From Angiostrongylus vasorum (Eukaryota; Nematoda; Chromadorea; Rhabditida; Metastrongylidae), in contig JADANN010000331.1 of the NCBI GenBank assembly GCA_018806985.1, positions 562,001 to 626,000 on the forward strand: DNA of 64,000 bases, read 5' to 3'. The first letter of the stretch is position 1. Each line of letters begins with the position of its first letter. Shown piece after piece: positions 23,984-34,789 of the stretch. A program made the translations under genes and the position numbers. Under the pieces are notes generated by a model. The model was not told where the DNA came from. It made no database searches and saw nothing but the letters and a program-made list of their open reading frames with translations.

Positions 23984-26882
23984 TTACGTAACATGGACCA
24001 CCTGATTTAGCAATTCTGAAAGGATGCGTGCTGCATCCTTTGCAGCAACCTAGAAAGTTTAGAATACAATAAAAATTATGTTTAGCATAAACTCATCTGC
24101 TGGTTAAACCTCAATTACTGTCATGTTTAGTACAACCACAACGGTGATGAGAAATTCGCGAAACTTGGACCCCGGGCCAGATCGAACCACGATTACCCTT
24201 TCCGTCTATTACACACTCTACCACTGATGTACTTGCTTTGGATTTCCCTCAGGTAGTTTTCTACCTAAAGCTGCCAACAGCAATCACTAGTCAGTGAGAT
24301 CGATCGAGCACAAATCGGCATTGAACCCAGCTGAGCTGAGGCTGTAGTCGAAATCACAATAATAGACTTTTATTTGCTGCCTACTATAACTTTTTAAGGA
24401 GGGTATGACGTGAAAAGGAAAATGAATGTCATTTCTGTTCGCCCTGTGGGATTCATCCAAGAAAAAAGTATAACTACACAACAGTTCAACTTCCAGATAA
24501 ATATCTTCTACGAATAATGGGAAATAAGTGGATAATGGACGAGAATTTACACATGGGTTTAATAAAGTATTGAACATAACACAGAAGACCACTTAATAAC
24601 TTTTCACATTTACGTGGAAATAAGAACACTTTGTAAAAATAAGGAGAAAAACCATACAATGAGCGGAGTAGTTTGACAAGCCGCCTCGCGTAACACAGGA
24701 CTATCAGTTCCAGTGGCCACTGACACCATCACTGGAAGTTCCGCCGTTGACACAGCCATGTGACGAAGGTTCGATATTCCATTGCTTTCATTATGAACCT
24801 TAGTATGAAAATCTTTAGTTTCTTATATGATAAGTACGATGGCGAAAAAAATTGCACAAATAATTAACCAAGTTGGCTAACGCGTAAGCAATACAAAAAC
24901 GATAGCAACTGATAGCAATAATTTCCAATGATGGTAATAGCAATGACAATTACGATAGTAATTAATAATAATAATAGTAATAATAATAATAACAATAACA
25001 ATAATAATGATAATGATAAAAACCCCTGGAACCGAGGCTTCAAATGAAATCTTTCAGATCAGCACATACCTCTTGTTCGCTGTCGGGTGTCTGAGAGACA
25101 CTGCTAGCTGCATCCAACGGCTCTGAGGGTGGCAAACTATGGGTCATGGGCGGTTGATGATGTTGTGGAGGAGGCATCCCAGGAACGAAGTGAGTAAATC
25201 TCCAAAAGAAATAACGCATTTGTCAACTGGATAAGATTAAACTTCCCCGTAATATTCATCATAATAGCATGGCAAAAGAGGAAATGAAAGCTGAATTACG
25301 CATGGCGCTCTTCATGACTGCAAAAAGACGTACTTAGGCGATACATGATTGACAATAATCCTTGTACCTACAGAGTTTTCATGACCAAAAATAGAACGAA
25401 AAAATAAATAAATGGACTATACCTGCCATGCAATGGAGGTGGAAATGGCGGTGGAAGACCTGGTGGAAGCATTCCTATCACAACAGGATTCAAACGAGGC
25501 GCAATTTGTCCAACTAAAGCCTCCATTGATATCACTGGTAGCACAAAGGGCACCTATAAACAGTAAACAAATTCCACGTTTACCATGGAAATCTCTGTGA
25601 ATGGCAAGTGATACTGCTCACCATCCTCGCCACACGAATAAAAAAGGAGATAACAAAACCAATTTCTGGTTAAAGGGACAAAAACCTACATTTAGTAGAG
25701 AGACCAACAAATGAAACCAAGATCTATTTCCTAGCGATATTACCAGAAGCACATCATATTTTGCCACGACCATATGACTCATAAGGAGTACAAAAAATCA
25801 AACTCAAATTCAATTAAGCACCCAGAATTCTTGACCAACGACTAGTTTCTTGCTGTACCTACCTTTCCGCCGCAAACTCGAGTCCACTCGCCCAAAGTAT
25901 GGAAACGCTCTTCATGCTCAGTTCTTATAAGAAGACTGTCGTTAAAGTACCCAGATTGAGTCCACATCATCATCTCCTTCGCAGTATAGGGACCTAAGAC
26001 AATATATACTTTGAAAAGAAAAAAGCTAGTGATGTAACATTGAGAAAACAATGTGCCAACATTAAGATGCAGTCCTAGGTGACATTCTCAGTCATAGCAG
26101 TGAGGAGTCCTTCTAACCTCTTTTCATTACTGCACCTTTTGCACAACAATACGTCACAATTCACTTCTTGATTAGATCTACATGCCCTCAGGTAAAAAGG
26201 ATACAGCTTCCGGCATTGATCAATCTCCGAGCGATGCGCCATGTAATTGATTTCATTAAGTATCGCTGAAAGTGATTTAACGCATACTTCGTTTATACCA
26301 TGACTCGTGGTGCCCTAGTGAGTTCATTTCCCAACCTCGGAGGGATGGAAGGCTTGGTGACCCATGGGCGCGGATCGATCCCATGTGTATAGCAGGACGT
26401 CTCCGACCACTGCGCCACACACGTACTGTGTCCTCACGTAGCAAAAAAATTTGTAAACAGTTGCGCCCAAGTCTAGGAACGTATTAGGCAATCCAGCTTT
26501 GAAAAAAAAACAATAAAACCTCCCTCATACCACCCTAGTACCAAAGGTTTCGTGAGTCCCACACATAAGGAAGACGGTACGCAGATCGACCTATCATTCA
26601 TGAAAATCTTCTCAGTACTAATAAAGTAAGGTCGCTCCAACTAGGTATAGCAGTTAGTCATCTACGGAGAAAAAATCGCTCAGAATTTAATTCGAAGCAT
26701 TAGTTTGTGTCGTCATAAAATGTTCCACCTGCTTAGTTAAGAGGACTGAGGCGTACGAAACACTTCTGAAGCCCTCTATTCAAGCTATCATATAATAAAA
26801 ACTAAGCCAATATAAACCGACCATATATCTCGTTGTCAGGGCCGTGATAGTACCATCGGACTTCTATTGCTTTCGTCATCAT
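23984..26882 (-). CDS. Small GYF-domain protein, 172 residues, 5 exons
   Basis: Exons: 26882-26822 (coding part), 25993-25863, 25553-25423, 25199-25070, 24049-23984. All phases close and give 172 residues. Residues about 8-67 form a GYF domain: WYYHGPDNEIYGPY, then EMMMWTQSGYF and LGEWTRVCGGKVPF. GYF domains bind proline-rich PPG-plus-hydrophobic peptides and act in splicing and translation control (family knowledge). The pattern is closer to the SMY2/GIGYF type, but the usual Asp at the subtype position is Gly14. A proline-rich segment follows (GMLPPGLPPPFPPP), itself containing PPGL at residues 94-97. The first intron has a weak donor, GTCGGT. The last exon (VAAKDAARILSELLNQVVHVT) is the least certain; the protein is far shorter than GIGYF proteins. 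Confidence 0.82.
24145..24395 (-). mobile_element. tSINE-3 copy, head type b (minus), last GYF intron
   Basis: The reversed B box is CAGATCGAACCACG. The body runs through AGCAATCACTAGTCAGTGAG to TTATTTGCTGCCTACTATA. Confidence 0.7.
24940..25018. repeat. Imperfect (AAT)n tract in a GYF-gene intron
   Basis: AATAAT units are mixed with AGT, AAC and GAT variants. It sits about 50 bp from the exon ending at 25,070. Confidence 0.85.
26195..26428 (-). mobile_element. tSINE-1 copy (minus), GYF-gene intron 1
   Basis: It reads in reverse from AGGATACAGCTTCCGGCATT to GCGCCACACACG. An internal stretch around the TCTGG part is deleted relative to other copies. Confidence 0.8.
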
Positions 26883-26911
26883 GGTAACCTTAACCTAAAC
26901 TCTGAATGCTG
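26883..26911 (-). promoter_or_regulatory. Probable trans-splice acceptor and short leader of the GYF gene
   Basis: On the minus strand TTTTTCTTACAG ends at 26,909, followed by a 26-base leader with an in-frame TAG and then ATGATG. A leader that begins at a splice acceptor 173 bp after the stop of the upstream same-strand gene is what an SL2-type trans-spliced downstream operon gene looks like in nematodes. A cis-spliced 5' UTR exon cannot be excluded. Confidence 0.62.
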
Positions 26912-27080
26912 TAAGAAAAACATGTAGAATTAGTGTATTAACCAAACACCATATCGATAAAACAAAGTCGGACGTGAAGCCATTTTAGATGGATGAAAAA
27001 ACCAATACAATATGGAAGCAATTTATGCAGAATCACCAAACACAATGAAAGCATTAAACATGAGGACAACCAATGATAGT
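26909..27080 (-). promoter_or_regulatory. Intercistronic region of the putative CCDC97-GYF operon
   Basis: These 172 bases separate the CCDC97-like stop from the GYF-gene acceptor. The stretch is T-rich on the minus strand. I see no perfect AATAAA; GCATAAATT near the middle is the closest poly(A)-signal-like string. No promoter motif is evident. Confidence 0.45.
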
Positions 27081-30000
27081 TTAATCTTCATCATCAGCGT
27101 CAAACCACTTCTCTTCCATATCGCGAGCACGAATATCATCATAGTCATCTAGCGTCACATCGTGATCAATAGCATCGTAATCGAAAAAATCTAGAACACA
27201 GAGTTTTAACCATTACGATGCTGAGATATTTGCAAAATTCCGGATCCCTGGTGTCTGCGATGGGGATTGAACACGCTGCTACTGCGAGTCCTTCGTTTCG
27301 CTCTTCTTTCAGCAGTGTTACTGTTGACCTGTAGGTGCTATCACAATCGCCCGCCAACGAGATTGATCTGGGAGGCACAAATCGGTTTAAGAGAGTTTCT
27401 ACACTGTGCTCTGCTTACTACGGCTTCTAGAAAACTCTCCACCTTTTGCCACACTAGTTTCAGCAGGCACGTCCCTTTGGTCTCAAAATATGTTTCAGCT
27501 ATCACGGTTATCCGTCACATGTCGCTACCTAGTAACCCTAGAGTTTCTTTTTGACCCGTTGCAATGAAAACTTTATAGGCCAAAAAAAAACGAAAAGAAC
27601 GTGAGAACGCTATGGTTTTCTAGAAAAAAAAACATTTCGTCTCAAAACGTGACCATTTTGGGAATGTATCGTCATCATACAACAACAATCGACGTTTAAA
27701 AACACTTCCACCTGTGAATTTCAAAGACTAAAACCCTGGTAGTATCTTCCATTAAGCTGTAGCCACCACATTTCATGCAGCGACAGTGAAATAAACAACC
27801 TCGCTAAGAGATTTACGTACGTTAATGTAATATACGAAAATAGACCACCTCTAAACAGAGAATGTAGCGAGAAGTGAATGGAAATTGAGTTAGATTCTCC
27901 ACAATTTTCGAGATATATATATATATATATATATACATATGTATATTTACATGTATGCATATATTTACATAAACATGCATACATATATATTACACACAGA
28001 CATGTATATATAGATGTACGTTACTACGATTACAATATATGTGTATATACGTATATGTACATATATACATACATACATACATACATACATATGTACATAC
28101 ACGTACATACACATATACTGTAAGCATAGTAACGGAATCAGAAACCAGTCAGTCAATTTACCGCGAGTCTTTCCCTGCCAGAAATCGTTCGTGCATGTAC
28201 GCTTCAAATTCTCGGCGCAAAATATCTGGAGATTCATCCATACCATCCTCGAGCATTTCGGCATCCTGCAAAGAGCGGAATCTAACAACCTTCCGTCGCA
28301 GACCAAATTTGTGCAAATTCTTCGGTTTACTGCAAATAACAGAAATATAAGTAAGACGTTTGCTTGGAAAAACTTGCAGCGTAGAAAAATAGTTCGCTTC
28401 TTAACTGAAGTAGATGGCAAATTTTATTTCGTTTAGTTGAAGAGTACTTTAGTGACTGAAATTATCATTTGTAGAGATATATGGACATATCTGAAATGAA
28501 TTTTATACAATAAACCTACTGGATTACGTTAAACTGAATACTGATACAACTAAGCCGGTCGTAACGAAACCGCGATACTAAACCTCAGCTAGTTAACAAT
28601 TACCAAGATCTCTGTGTACCTCAGACTTCAAGATTTGTTCTTGGGAAAACTTTTGTGTCATTCCCACGACCGACTTTCTATTAACCTCGGCACTCATCAA
28701 ATGATGTGGTGTGGTCCAGTCATCAACCATATGGGACTCTAATGAGCTGTTCTTACTCGGTGGAAGTCCTGTAAAAAACGGTGGGTTTCTCAATAAGCTG
28801 TTAAGCGTGTGATTGCCGTTTAGACCCTCATCTTTCTTCTTGTATTCTTGAAGCGTTTCACGTAGTAAATTGTATATCAATATACCCTTCCACGCTCTGA
28901 AGACGGCGATACTACCGAAACGCCAGCTTTAACGGAATAACATATAAAGTAACACCTTGTTTGCTCAATAAGAATATCGAGAATTATTGTTAATAAACAA
29001 TGAATAAATCGAGAAATAGGGTTGAATCGCCCATGATCTACATAAACACTTTTTCTAAAACTTGTTCTCTTTCTCTGTGTGTCTACAGCATTCATGAATA
29101 TGAACGCAGCAAACTTGCTTGGCGATATTTGGTAAGGTACTAATGATTAATAAGAATATTTGGATGGATATGAGTGCTCATTCTGTCTACAGCACAAATA
29201 AAACATAAATAGAATAAAGGTCTAGAGGAAGCAAAAAAGAGGTTATCAACATTTCAATCGCCCACCTCCTTACTTATTCGGTTTACTTCTAAACGCATTT
29301 CGTCGAAACCGTCATCAAAATCACCAGCCATCTCATCTTCTTGCGATGAAAGCATATTGCTGACATGGGCCTCCATACGCGAAATTTTCTCCGATTTTAG
29401 AGACTGCTACAACTTAAGAAAGTTTGTTCAAACCATCATGTATTACTTGCCTCGAAGTTTGAATATTAAGCAAAACACTAGCCTAGAATAAGATAAAGTG
29501 TTCGGACTACTACCCATCAAGTAATACGGTGCCGAATAAAGTAAAAATAACCATAATGAAGCTGAGATATTTGCAAAACTCCGGACCGCAGGTGTCTGCG
29601 GTGGGGAACGAACGCGCTATTTTCCTTCCCGTGAACGCGTTCACCACCACACCATGTGAGTCCTTCGTTTCGGCTGTCTCTCAGCTAGTCTTCTACCTAC
29701 CAGCGTTAGCTTTGCCATGGAAAATTTTAATAGGCAGCAAATAAAAAGTTAACATTGTAAATTAAAAATACCTCTACAACAGAGCATACTTTATCTCAAC
29801 CCCAAAATAACTCCGTTACAAACACTCAGTAATCACTCACAACAATGCAGAAGGCATCCTTCGGACGTACTACCTTATTAAGCTATAACGCCCGGTACGG
29901 ATACTACGCATCCTCGTGCCCCAACAAAAACAAAGCTTAAATTTTATCAGTATAGCCGATTATTCTGGCTATAGCGTACTTTTTCAGTCTAGTGCATTCC

Positions 30001-32451
30001 AGAAATTTTTTACCGTACTATGCACATTCATTCGTTAGCTAAACGGAAGCAGATCAAAATAGTAAGAGTCAGACCTTAAAAACACTCTCCATACTTAATA
30101 GCTTACAAAGAACGTTTTCTCATAAAAGTTCATTGACCGGTAATTTGACTAACTAGTTATCATTTCATTTTATTCGTCATTGTAATTGTATAGAATGTGC
30201 AAATATAAAAAAACCAAAATAGACTCGAAAATGGTACAAAATATTTCTAAGAGCTGACGGCAATATAACTGTATAAAGCACTATGGTAACTTATGGTGGA
30301 TAGTAGAGAGTATGGATATAATTCATACCCACAGTGGAGTACAGTAAGGTCTCTTCTAGAACTGTGCCATAGTCACAACCACTAAAGCATTCCACCTAGT
30401 GAGAAATTACGTTTTAATGTCGAGGAAACAGAAAGCTTGCAGCCGACGAAAAATTGTCTCGATTTCATTAAGAGAACCACGTTGAACAGCGCGCGTCTGT
30501 TATGCGTTAACCAGTTGTAAACAGAGGCTGTTTTGTTTCACTAAAAAAACTTCATCCACATCTCAGCACTTTTAATCGTATTTTCACTCACCTCACAAGG
30601 CTCATATACACAGACCCCCCCCAACACCCCCTCCGTACAAAAAAACATTCTACTCCGATTTCGTGGTACTTCCTCAGATTTTGCAAAAGAAAAACAATGA
30701 GTCCTCCTGGACTGCGCACATGAAACAAAAGAAATATCGGAACGAGTGGAGTTTACTTCTAGAGCCAGATATTCCAACCTCAGCATCCCTTTGCCATTCG
30801 GTGTGATGTTCATTTCGTCGCTGAGCGATTTCACGAGACGATTCAAATTGACACATCATGTTTGCCCATCCGCCCTCAACGCATTCCTCACGGGACACCG
30901 ATGGACGCAAGTTAATCCTATCTGGAATAAAAACATTCCACAAGAAAATGGCGCTCTTCCACAGATACATGCTTCTTTCTAAAGCTTCACACCCTGAAGC
31001 CTGTATTAAGTTCTAACCGTTAATTCTTCGAAGTAATCAGAGAACTGGGTGATGTGTGGACAAAAAGGCCAAGGAGTGGAATTCCCAACTTTCAAACAAG
31101 CATGATTTCTATGGCAAAGTATTCAATTTGTAGCCAACTTATGATCTTAACAATCATGAATCATACGATATAGTGATTTAAAACTAGCTATATAAAACGT
31201 TAATAAAGGGCAAAGCTCTTGGTGTTGATCAATCCCTGAGCGACGCGCCATGCTTTCGACTTCATTAAGTCTCGCTGGAGGTGATTGAATGCTTATCTGG
31301 CCTTTACAATAACTCGCGGTGGCCTACCGATGTATCGAGACAGTCCTGCTATCCTCCCAGACAAGTCTGGTATCAAGTTGCCAACCCCCGAGAGATGAAG
31401 GTCTTGGTGAGCCTGGGGCGCGGGGATCGATACCACATGTACTGCAGGGTGCCTCCTCTAAACACTGCGCTACACGCATTATTTATATATGTTTACAATG
31501 CGTAGTTCATAGACTACTCGTAATCAATACACAAAAACACTTACATAACAAAGAAACACCATGTCCAAAGTAACCTAGCAAACGTACTACAAAACAGAAG
31601 AAAAGTAAGGAAAAAAGCAAGGTGTGTTAAGCAGGACCCTTAGCTTCCCATCATCCTTTAGCTTCTTTCCCAGACGGCCATAAGATTTTTGGTAGGGGGG
31701 ATCATAAGATTTTCACCTCTTATCATATAATGAGAAACTTTGCCGCATAAGATTTTTAACTAACAGACATTTGAGAAGAAAAATCTTGGTACCCCGCGTT
31801 TCTAGATTTAACACATATCGTAGAACAAACTGAAACAGAGTCAGTAGCCAATACCCAGGAATAAGACGAAAAAAACCTTTGTATCACAAATTCTGAAAGC
31901 AAACCTTTGTCTTGAACAAACTTCCCAACCATAACGTCATAGAGATACGGCTCTCGTTCTCTCATCTTCTCATCCGAGAAATATTTCCCTTTCTCTTTGA
32001 GTTTTCGCAACATTAAATAACGACGAGCCTTCAACTGAAATGGAAAGTACATAGGAAGGAACTAAGGCACCTGGGTCAATTCAACAAACTGAGAACGAAA
32101 AACAGGACCAACATTTTGAGCGTCCGATCGTCTCTTCTCGATTTGGCCAATCATGTATCCGACCAGTGGATCAGACTCATCTTGGAATAGCATACAATCT
32201 TCACTATTCATATATTTTCCATACCTATAATCTAAAAACAGTAAAGTTCTAGAGATGACGGATTTAAGGAATTTATGGCCGCACTGGGAAGAACGATACC
32301 TTTGGAGAAACAAGAGCTTATTCGAGATTAGCAAATCGCTCAAGATCGTCCGCTTGTCGTCCGCAGACAAATCTGGCTCGTTATTCTGCTGATGTCGGTA
32401 GAAAACGTCTGGTTCTTGCAAAATTCGTTGGAATAGAGACTCCGCTGCCAT
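27081..32451 (-). CDS. CCDC97: CCDC97-family protein (CCD97-like C-terminal domain)
   Basis: Exons: 32451-32300, 32224-32071, 32034-31905, 30921-30779, 29403-29274, 28768-28620 (probable), 28329-28162, 27190-27081, for about 378 residues against 343 in the human protein. The start at MAAESLFQRILQEPDVF follows noncoding-looking sequence. Family marks are KARRYLMLRKLKEKGKYFSD, EREPYLYDVMVGKFV, an acidic stretch (QEDEMAGDFDDGFDE), REFEAYMHERFLAGKD and FFDYDAIDHDVTLDDYDDI just before the acidic C-terminus. CCDC97 proteins are reported to associate with the SF3B part of the U2 snRNP (family knowledge). The first five junctions close in phase. The sixth-to-seventh and seventh-to-eighth do not; the last would close if the T run at 27,184-27,189 had five bases rather than six. 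Introns carry tSINE copies and microsatellites. Confidence 0.88.
27205..27440 (-). mobile_element. tSINE-3 copy (minus) just upstream of the last CCDC97 exon
   Basis: It starts GATGCTGAGATATTTGCAAA 20 bp from the exon acceptor, then GGTGTCTGCGATGGGGATTG and CGAGATTGATCTGGGAGGC. The TE lies close enough to the splice site to supply branch-point sequence. Confidence 0.75.
27912..28115. repeat. (AT)n and (ATAC)n simple repeats in a CCDC97 intron
   Basis: An AT run at 27,912-27,936 is followed by degenerate TA/CATA sequence and a run of TACA units at about 28,060-28,092. It ends about 45 bp from the exon at 28,162. Apparent Tyr/Ile-rich reading frames here are by-products. Confidence 0.9.
28620..28768 (-). 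CDS. Probable internal exon of the CCDC97-like gene
   Basis: A strong acceptor (TTTTTTACAG) opens a frame coding LPPSKNSSLESHMVDDWTTP and on to MTQKFSQEQILKSE, ending at a GAG/GTACAC donor. The incoming phase (1) matches the exon ending at 29,274. The outgoing phase 0 does not fit the TTTGCAG acceptor of the next exon; an alternative acceptor ten bases inside that exon would fit. I see no recognisable motif, and this part of CCDC97 is variable in the family. Confidence 0.5.
29545..29755 (-). mobile_element. tSINE-3 copy, head type a (minus), CCDC97 intron
   Basis: It carries CTGAGATATTTGCAAAACTC, GTCTGCGGTGGGGAACGAAC, GTTCACCACCACACCATG, and ends GGCAGCAAATAAAAAGTTAA. Confidence 0.8.
31203..31478 (-). 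mobile_element. tSINE-1 copy (minus), CCDC97-gene intron
   Basis: Full-length: AGGGCAAAGCTCTTGGTGTT at one end, CAGACAAGTCTGGTATCAAG in the middle, GCGCTACACGC at the head. Confidence 0.85.
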
Positions 32452-32867
32452 AACACCGACGAAGGCAATCGAAAGCGAGTAACCACGAAATAAAAGTGGC
32501 GTCCAGTACTTCCTAGGGTTCAATCAGTTCTTCTACGCCAGCTTCAAGTAATAAAAGAGTAAATGTAGCGAGTAAAAGCGTTACATTGCAAAACTTTGTA
32601 CGTGGTACGATAGTACAATGTTGAACGCAGAAAAATAGGCGGTGCATCCGAAAACGCAGCCAGTGCACGGCGAATTCAAAACGAATGCGCGCGAAAACGA
32701 AGTGCTACTCGGCGTGGGTTCAAAAACCATTTAGTGACCATGGTTCTCCATTATTTAACTTCTCTCTAATTAGTTATATTGTTTCAAGTAAGCTGTTTCA
32801 AGGAACTGGATACAATAGATGAGAAGCAAGATGAGCATTTGTTAATGAAGCTTACATACTCTCTTGG

Positions 32868-33240
32868 ATAGCTGGATTGCCCGTCTTCCACTGGTTGTGC
32901 GTGCCCGAGCATAATTTCCATTTTCGGAGTTTTCGTGGTTTAGCCATTGTTCCCTGGAGCTCCGAGGTTAGCCCAGCCAAGGTCTGTCCGGATCGTCACC
33001 ACCACAAGCAGTCGCGGTCCTTGTAGATCAGAGGGAGATTTGGTACCATGAGATTGGTTTGATACCAGGACGGTGATGGATCCTGATATTGGTTTAGTCT
33101 TAGCTAGGATTTCTAATGAAAACGCCGGACTCCTTAGCTTGGGAGAGCGTGCTGGGTGGTGAATCCTTCCGCTGTAGATCGCATTTCGACACCCAGGAAC
33201 ACCTCCCAGCTACGATGAGGCGAGGAACCGTTGGGAGGGC
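32868..33240 (-). mobile_element. RetroC copy (minus)
   Basis: Full-length match in reverse: GGCCCGTC-like 3' end near 32,880, the GATCAGAGGGAGATTTG core, and CCGTTGGGAGG at 33,230. It lies about 420 bp upstream of the CCDC97 start. Confidence 0.8.
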
Positions 33241-33799
33241 TAGTGAAACGGTGGTAGTACTTCTCGGGACCGCATTTTTTATTGAGCATTTGGCAAATTT
33301 TAATTTGTCCAGCTCACATGGTTGTTATGTGATGTTTATCTGATATCCGTTGATGTTCCAATGGATTTTACCTATGTCAGGATCTCCAATGAACATATTG
33401 TTTTGCAATGTTTTAGTTAAGCAAGCATTTCCTCAACCTCCGTGTTCCACTCAGATCTCGATATGTCAAGGTCAACTTAAGAGTTGCGGTGGGGGATGTT
33501 TCGATGTTTAAGGCATTGCGAATTCATGTGCAACCCTCTCATCCATAAAATAGAGTTGTTCTTGTCGTTACAAAGAAAAAAGAGATGATTCGATAGTAGA
33601 TTTCTGAAGTGCCCTGTCCTAAAGGGTCGGTATTCTAAGTGATGGGGACGAAACCAGAGGACGAGTGACTCATACTGAAATATGTGAAGCATTATGAAGC
33701 CAGTTCTCAAATGTCTGTTTATCAAGCAACATAGCTGTTCTCTTCTAATAACTTTCCAAATCCATTTGTAGATTCCAAATCTGACCTTTATCAGCTGTA

Positions 33800-34330
33800 C
33801 TCGACTCCATCAAATCTAATTCTCTGTTTGTTCAATTTCATGGCTTCCGTACAAACCCGCTACTCGTACGACGCAGCTGTCCCCTCGAAATACGCACACG
33901 GAAGGTGGCGCGGGAATGAAGAGACCTTTATCCATTCTCTGAGGTGCGAAGCCGTAGGGTGGCATGAGACCAGAACCCCGCTCGAGTTCTTCGCGCGGAA
34001 GTAGGTCAAACCCCACGGACGAGCACCGAAGGTGAAAAATTGGCCTGACCCGACCATATGCCAGCGCGGTAGAACGGTAGAGTTCCGATGGATGTTCTAC
34101 GCCTGAGCAGTGCTGTGTCGTGGACCCAGTCGAGCGAAGCAGTGTTCTTCGATTGCAGGTAGGTCAGAGCGGATGGCACAGAAAATGGAAACTGGCGTGA
34201 GCCAATCAGTTTGCAATACAGCAAGACGGTAAGGGACTTCCATATCGCTCATTTGGTTGGGCAAGGTGTTCATCGGCCTGAGGACTTGGTTGAGCATACA
34301 AGTATTTTCGTCGTCCAACCGCTATGCTAA
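33800..34330 (-). other. GC-rich block with overlapping open frames
   Basis: This block is clearly richer in GC than its surroundings. It keeps open frames on the minus strand (for example MDDENTCMLNQVLRPMNTLP and VDLLPREELERGSGLMPPYG) interrupted by frameshifts. It may be a decayed piece of a coding TE; I cannot name it. Confidence 0.35.
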
Positions 34331-34789
34331 GCTACGTTTATGAGATATATTCTTAAATTACAATAGTTAACCACATGGTGTATACCCTCTGGTCAACCGC
34401 CACTTATCAGCTGCTGTCTTGTTAATCATCAAGTCGAGTAAATCAGCACCAACACCAGTAAATTCTATCACAGCCCTGCATCAATAGACTGTGATAGCCC
34501 AGGGAACACGAAGAATCCCATGGTTTTGGTGTGGTTCCCTTTTCCCTTTTTGTTTAAACCATTTTCAAAGAAGTAGCCCTGGTTAGCTGGCCGTGAAGTG
34601 CACTTGCGTGAGTGTATATACTTAGCTGGGTTTCCTAATGGATAGATATATCGAATTCTAAACTTGGATGATCTTGCTGGGTGAATCTATTTTGGCCTAT
34701 ACGTTATAGTTCGCCATAAACCACATCGTTCTGGTAAACCAATGAGGGATTTATGCGATCACCTGTATCATCTGTCATTCCGTTGATTA

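Noticed and set aside
24287..24592. 100-codon minus-strand frame in the last GYF-gene intron
   Set aside because: It crosses the end of a tSINE-3 copy and shows no protein-like conservation or splice signals.
28060..28105. CRISPR-like or regulatory tandem array
   Set aside because: The unit is a four-base simple repeat without spacers, in a eukaryotic intron.
27878..28123. Tyr/Ile-rich open frames on both strands
   Set aside because: They are translations of AT and TACA simple repeats inside a CCDC97 intron.
28769..28895. Upstream extension of the CCDC97 exon at 28.7 kb (WKGILIYNLLRETLQEYKKK)
   Set aside because: The frame is open, but the strong TTTTTTACAG acceptor inside it gives the correct phase from the previous exon, so the upstream part is more likely intron.
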